Assembly (NCBI GenBank): GCA_027001525.1
Contig: JALTMR010000152.1
Location: forward strand, 394-6,844
Source: Gammaproteobacteria bacterium
GTDB lineage: Bacteria > Pseudomonadota > Gammaproteobacteria > Tenderiales > Tenderiaceae
Direction of reading: 5' to 3'
Length of the DNA: 6,451 nucleotides
The notes beneath the pieces are model-generated. The model was not told the origin of the DNA and made no database searches. It saw only the letters and a program-made list of their open reading frames with translations. This document shows, piece by piece, positions 6,161-6,451 of the stretch (the first letter of the stretch is position 1; each line of letters opens with the position of its first letter). Both the position numbers and the translations under genes were made by a program.

Positions 6161-6451
6161 AACAACCTCTCTATCAATACGTTGGGAGCCTGTGGAATTT
6201 AGGAATAATCTACTGCGCTGTTGGGGAAACCTGCCGAAACACTCCCCCGAGCAGAATCCCTGTCAATTTGTGACCAACGCCTCTGTGAGCAACACACTGC
6301 GGCACCGCCGGAAGGAAAAAGATCGAAAAATACGATAGTGTCGCTACTTCGTTACCCCTTTTTGGCATCCATGCCAAAAAGAGACTCACTTACGCGACAG
6401 CTGATTCCTTTTGCCCGGACCGCCCTGCGTCCGCTACGTTTGTGTACCAAC
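6161..6451. other. Non-coding or unrecognised tract upstream of truB
   Basis: These 291 bases hold no gene I recognise, and no frame resembles the C-terminus of RbfA. What is visible: the truB Shine-Dalgarno (6166-6169, minus); a consensus -35 TTGACA on the minus strand (6266-6261) without a credible -10 at 16-18 bases; a perfect 11-base inverted repeat (6358-6381); a smaller CGGAC/GTCCG repeat (6416-6433); and a near-repeat TTTGTG(T)ACCAAC at 6267-6278 and 6439-6451. On the plus strand one frame is open from 6209 to the window end, with an ATG at 6371 but no ribosome binding site. It could be a long leader, a decayed insertion or a dispersed repeat. Confidence 0.5.
6358..6381. repeat. Perfect inverted repeat, 11-base arms
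   Basis: CTTTTTGGCAT (6358-6368) and ATGCCAAAAAG (6371-6381) are exact complements around the two bases CC. Each strand has T before and A after the GC core, the reverse of an intrinsic terminator, so a terminator is unlikely. A dimeric protein-binding site or part of a repeated element are the remaining options. Confidence 0.75.

Noticed and set aside
6358..6381. Intrinsic terminator of an upstream operon gene
   Set aside because: The hairpin is followed by A rather than T on both strands, so it cannot give the U-run needed for intrinsic termination.
6161..6451. tRNA gene or CRISPR array upstream of truB
   Set aside because: No cloverleaf with T-loop consensus and no regularly spaced repeats of 25-40 bases are present; only two imperfect 12/13-mers are repeated.

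Overview
The window looks like a chromosomal housekeeping segment from a gammaproteobacterium, probably of the Pseudomonas/Cellvibrio/marine oligotroph type. The evidence is close residue-by-residue agreement of the UvrB, S15, TruB and PNPase products with remembered E. coli and Pseudomonas sequences, the truB-rpsO-pnp gene order, and the divergent uvrB/aspartate aminotransferase pair. I could not run a search, so the genus is not assigned.

Layout: (1) 1-639, minus strand: the N-terminal 213 codons of uvrB (nucleotide excision repair), cut by the window edge. (2) 640-713: a short divergent promoter region. (3) 714-1916, plus: a class I (Ib-type) aspartate aminotransferase starting at TTG. (4) 1939-2472, plus: an orphan GspH/FimT-type prepilin, probably co-transcribed with the aminotransferase (22-nt gap). 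(5) 2573-2600: a near-ideal bidirectional intrinsic terminator between convergent units. (6) 6160 down to 2624, minus: truB, rpsO, pnp, the distal part of the classical nusA-infB-rbfA-truB-rpsO-pnp translation/RNA-decay operon. An internal promoter candidate lies before rpsO and an attenuator-like hairpin lies between rpsO and pnp. (7) 6161-6451: 291 bases upstream of truB where rbfA would be expected; no RbfA coding is recognisable. It holds a strong inverted repeat and a near-duplicated 12/13-mer at the window end.

How the genes work together: truB (tRNA pseudouridine 55), rpsO (30S protein S15) and pnp (3'-5' RNA phosphorolysis) form one RNA/translation module. The uvrB, aminotransferase and pilin genes have no obvious functional link to it or to each other.

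No new multi-gene system is visible. The points that merit a second look are regulatory or structural: a start-codon hairpin on pnp, an SD hairpin plus TTG start on the aminotransferase, the non-coding insertion-like tract upstream of truB, and the orphan pilin with a C-terminal GRxR motif.
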